Shown: positions 20,990-21,102 of the stretch, in pieces
Numbering within the stretch: the first letter of the stretch is position 1
How the letters are laid out: each line of letters opens with the position of its first letter
From: a virus
Strand: one strand, 5' to 3'
DNA length: 21,102 nucleotides
Virus record (IMG/VR): IMGVR_UViG_3300045999_006958
Span: 1-21,102 of that record
Position numbers and translations under genes: made by a program
The notes under the pieces: generated by a model
Told to the model about the DNA's origin: nothing
The model's database searches: none
Seen by the model: only the letters and a program-made list of their open reading frames with translations

Positions 20990-21102
20990 TGGCCGTCGTA
21001 CATACCACTGACCACGGCGACGGCTACCGCCTGGAACAGTTGATGAACGAACGCGGCGACATCTACTACCGCGCCTGCAAAGACAGCGTGTGCCGTCCCA
21101 TT
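20989..21102 (+). CDS. Unidentified gene, start only (runs off the window)
   Basis: The ATG overlaps the previous stop (TAATG at 20987-20991). The 38 visible residues begin MAVVHTTDHGDGYRLEQLMN and go on to ERGDIYYRACKDSVCRPI. No family is recognised; two Cys spaced C-x4-C near the end could hint at metal binding, but too little is visible. The tight overlap supports it as a real gene. Confidence 0.55.
   Translation, partial: MAVVHTTDHGDGYRLEQLMNERGDIYYRACKDSVCRPI

Overview
The window is a tail-morphogenesis and host-attachment region of a long, non-contractile-tailed (siphovirus) phage or prophage. All credible genes are on the + strand. They follow the lambda tail gene order closely: connector/neck, HK97-gp10/gpZ-like, tail terminator (gpU-like), major tail protein (gpV-like), frameshifted chaperone pair (gpG/gpGT-like), tape measure (gpH), gpM, gpL, gpK, gpI and gpJ, followed by fibre genes. 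No integrase, DNA replication gene, tRNA or CRISPR array is visible. The host is probably a cyanobacterium. This is an inference from the style of the fibre domains, a 45-residue basic protein ending RGQGKG that resembles small cyanophage proteins, and two HIP1 octamers (GCGATCGC); it is not proven. No gene-free stretch exceeds about 100 bases.

Layout: 9-1885 holds the neck and tail-completion genes, mostly coupled by overlapping stop/start codons. 1965-2735 is the major tail protein, with an apparent internal beta-domain insertion and a strong intrinsic terminator behind it. 2831-3357 is the gpG / gpG-T chaperone pair, joined by a -1 slippery heptamer (C CCA AAA) with a small hairpin downstream; a second intrinsic terminator ends this cistron. 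3411-6425 is a 1004-residue tape measure, suggesting a tail of roughly 150 nm by the lambda ruler rule. 6425-9003 are tip genes M, L (with four Fe-S cysteines and an extra N-terminal domain), K (JAMM plus NlpC/P60 peptidases) and I.

9000-12752 encodes the central tip protein J and carries the most striking feature of the window. A 130-residue Hint (intein-like) domain, Cys15 to Asn144, is embedded in the glycine-rich N-terminal leader of J. It has the block-A cysteine, a TxxH motif and a terminal HN, but Ala at the +1 position, as in bacterial intein-like (BIL) domains. An 18-base in-frame direct repeat flanks it. The tip protein may therefore be processed autocatalytically during tail assembly.

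12783-20569 is an adhesin/fibre cassette: a fibre whose C-terminal module is duplicated in the last fibre gene; a LamG/SPRY/triple-repeat adhesin; a putative assembly chaperone; a BppU-like protein; a tiny collagen-like protein; and three fibres that share related N-terminal anchor modules. 20569-21102 holds a 45-residue basic protein, a one-helix membrane/coiled-coil protein and the start of an unidentified gene. Several genes switch between GC-rich and AT-richer blocks, consistent with mosaic exchange.
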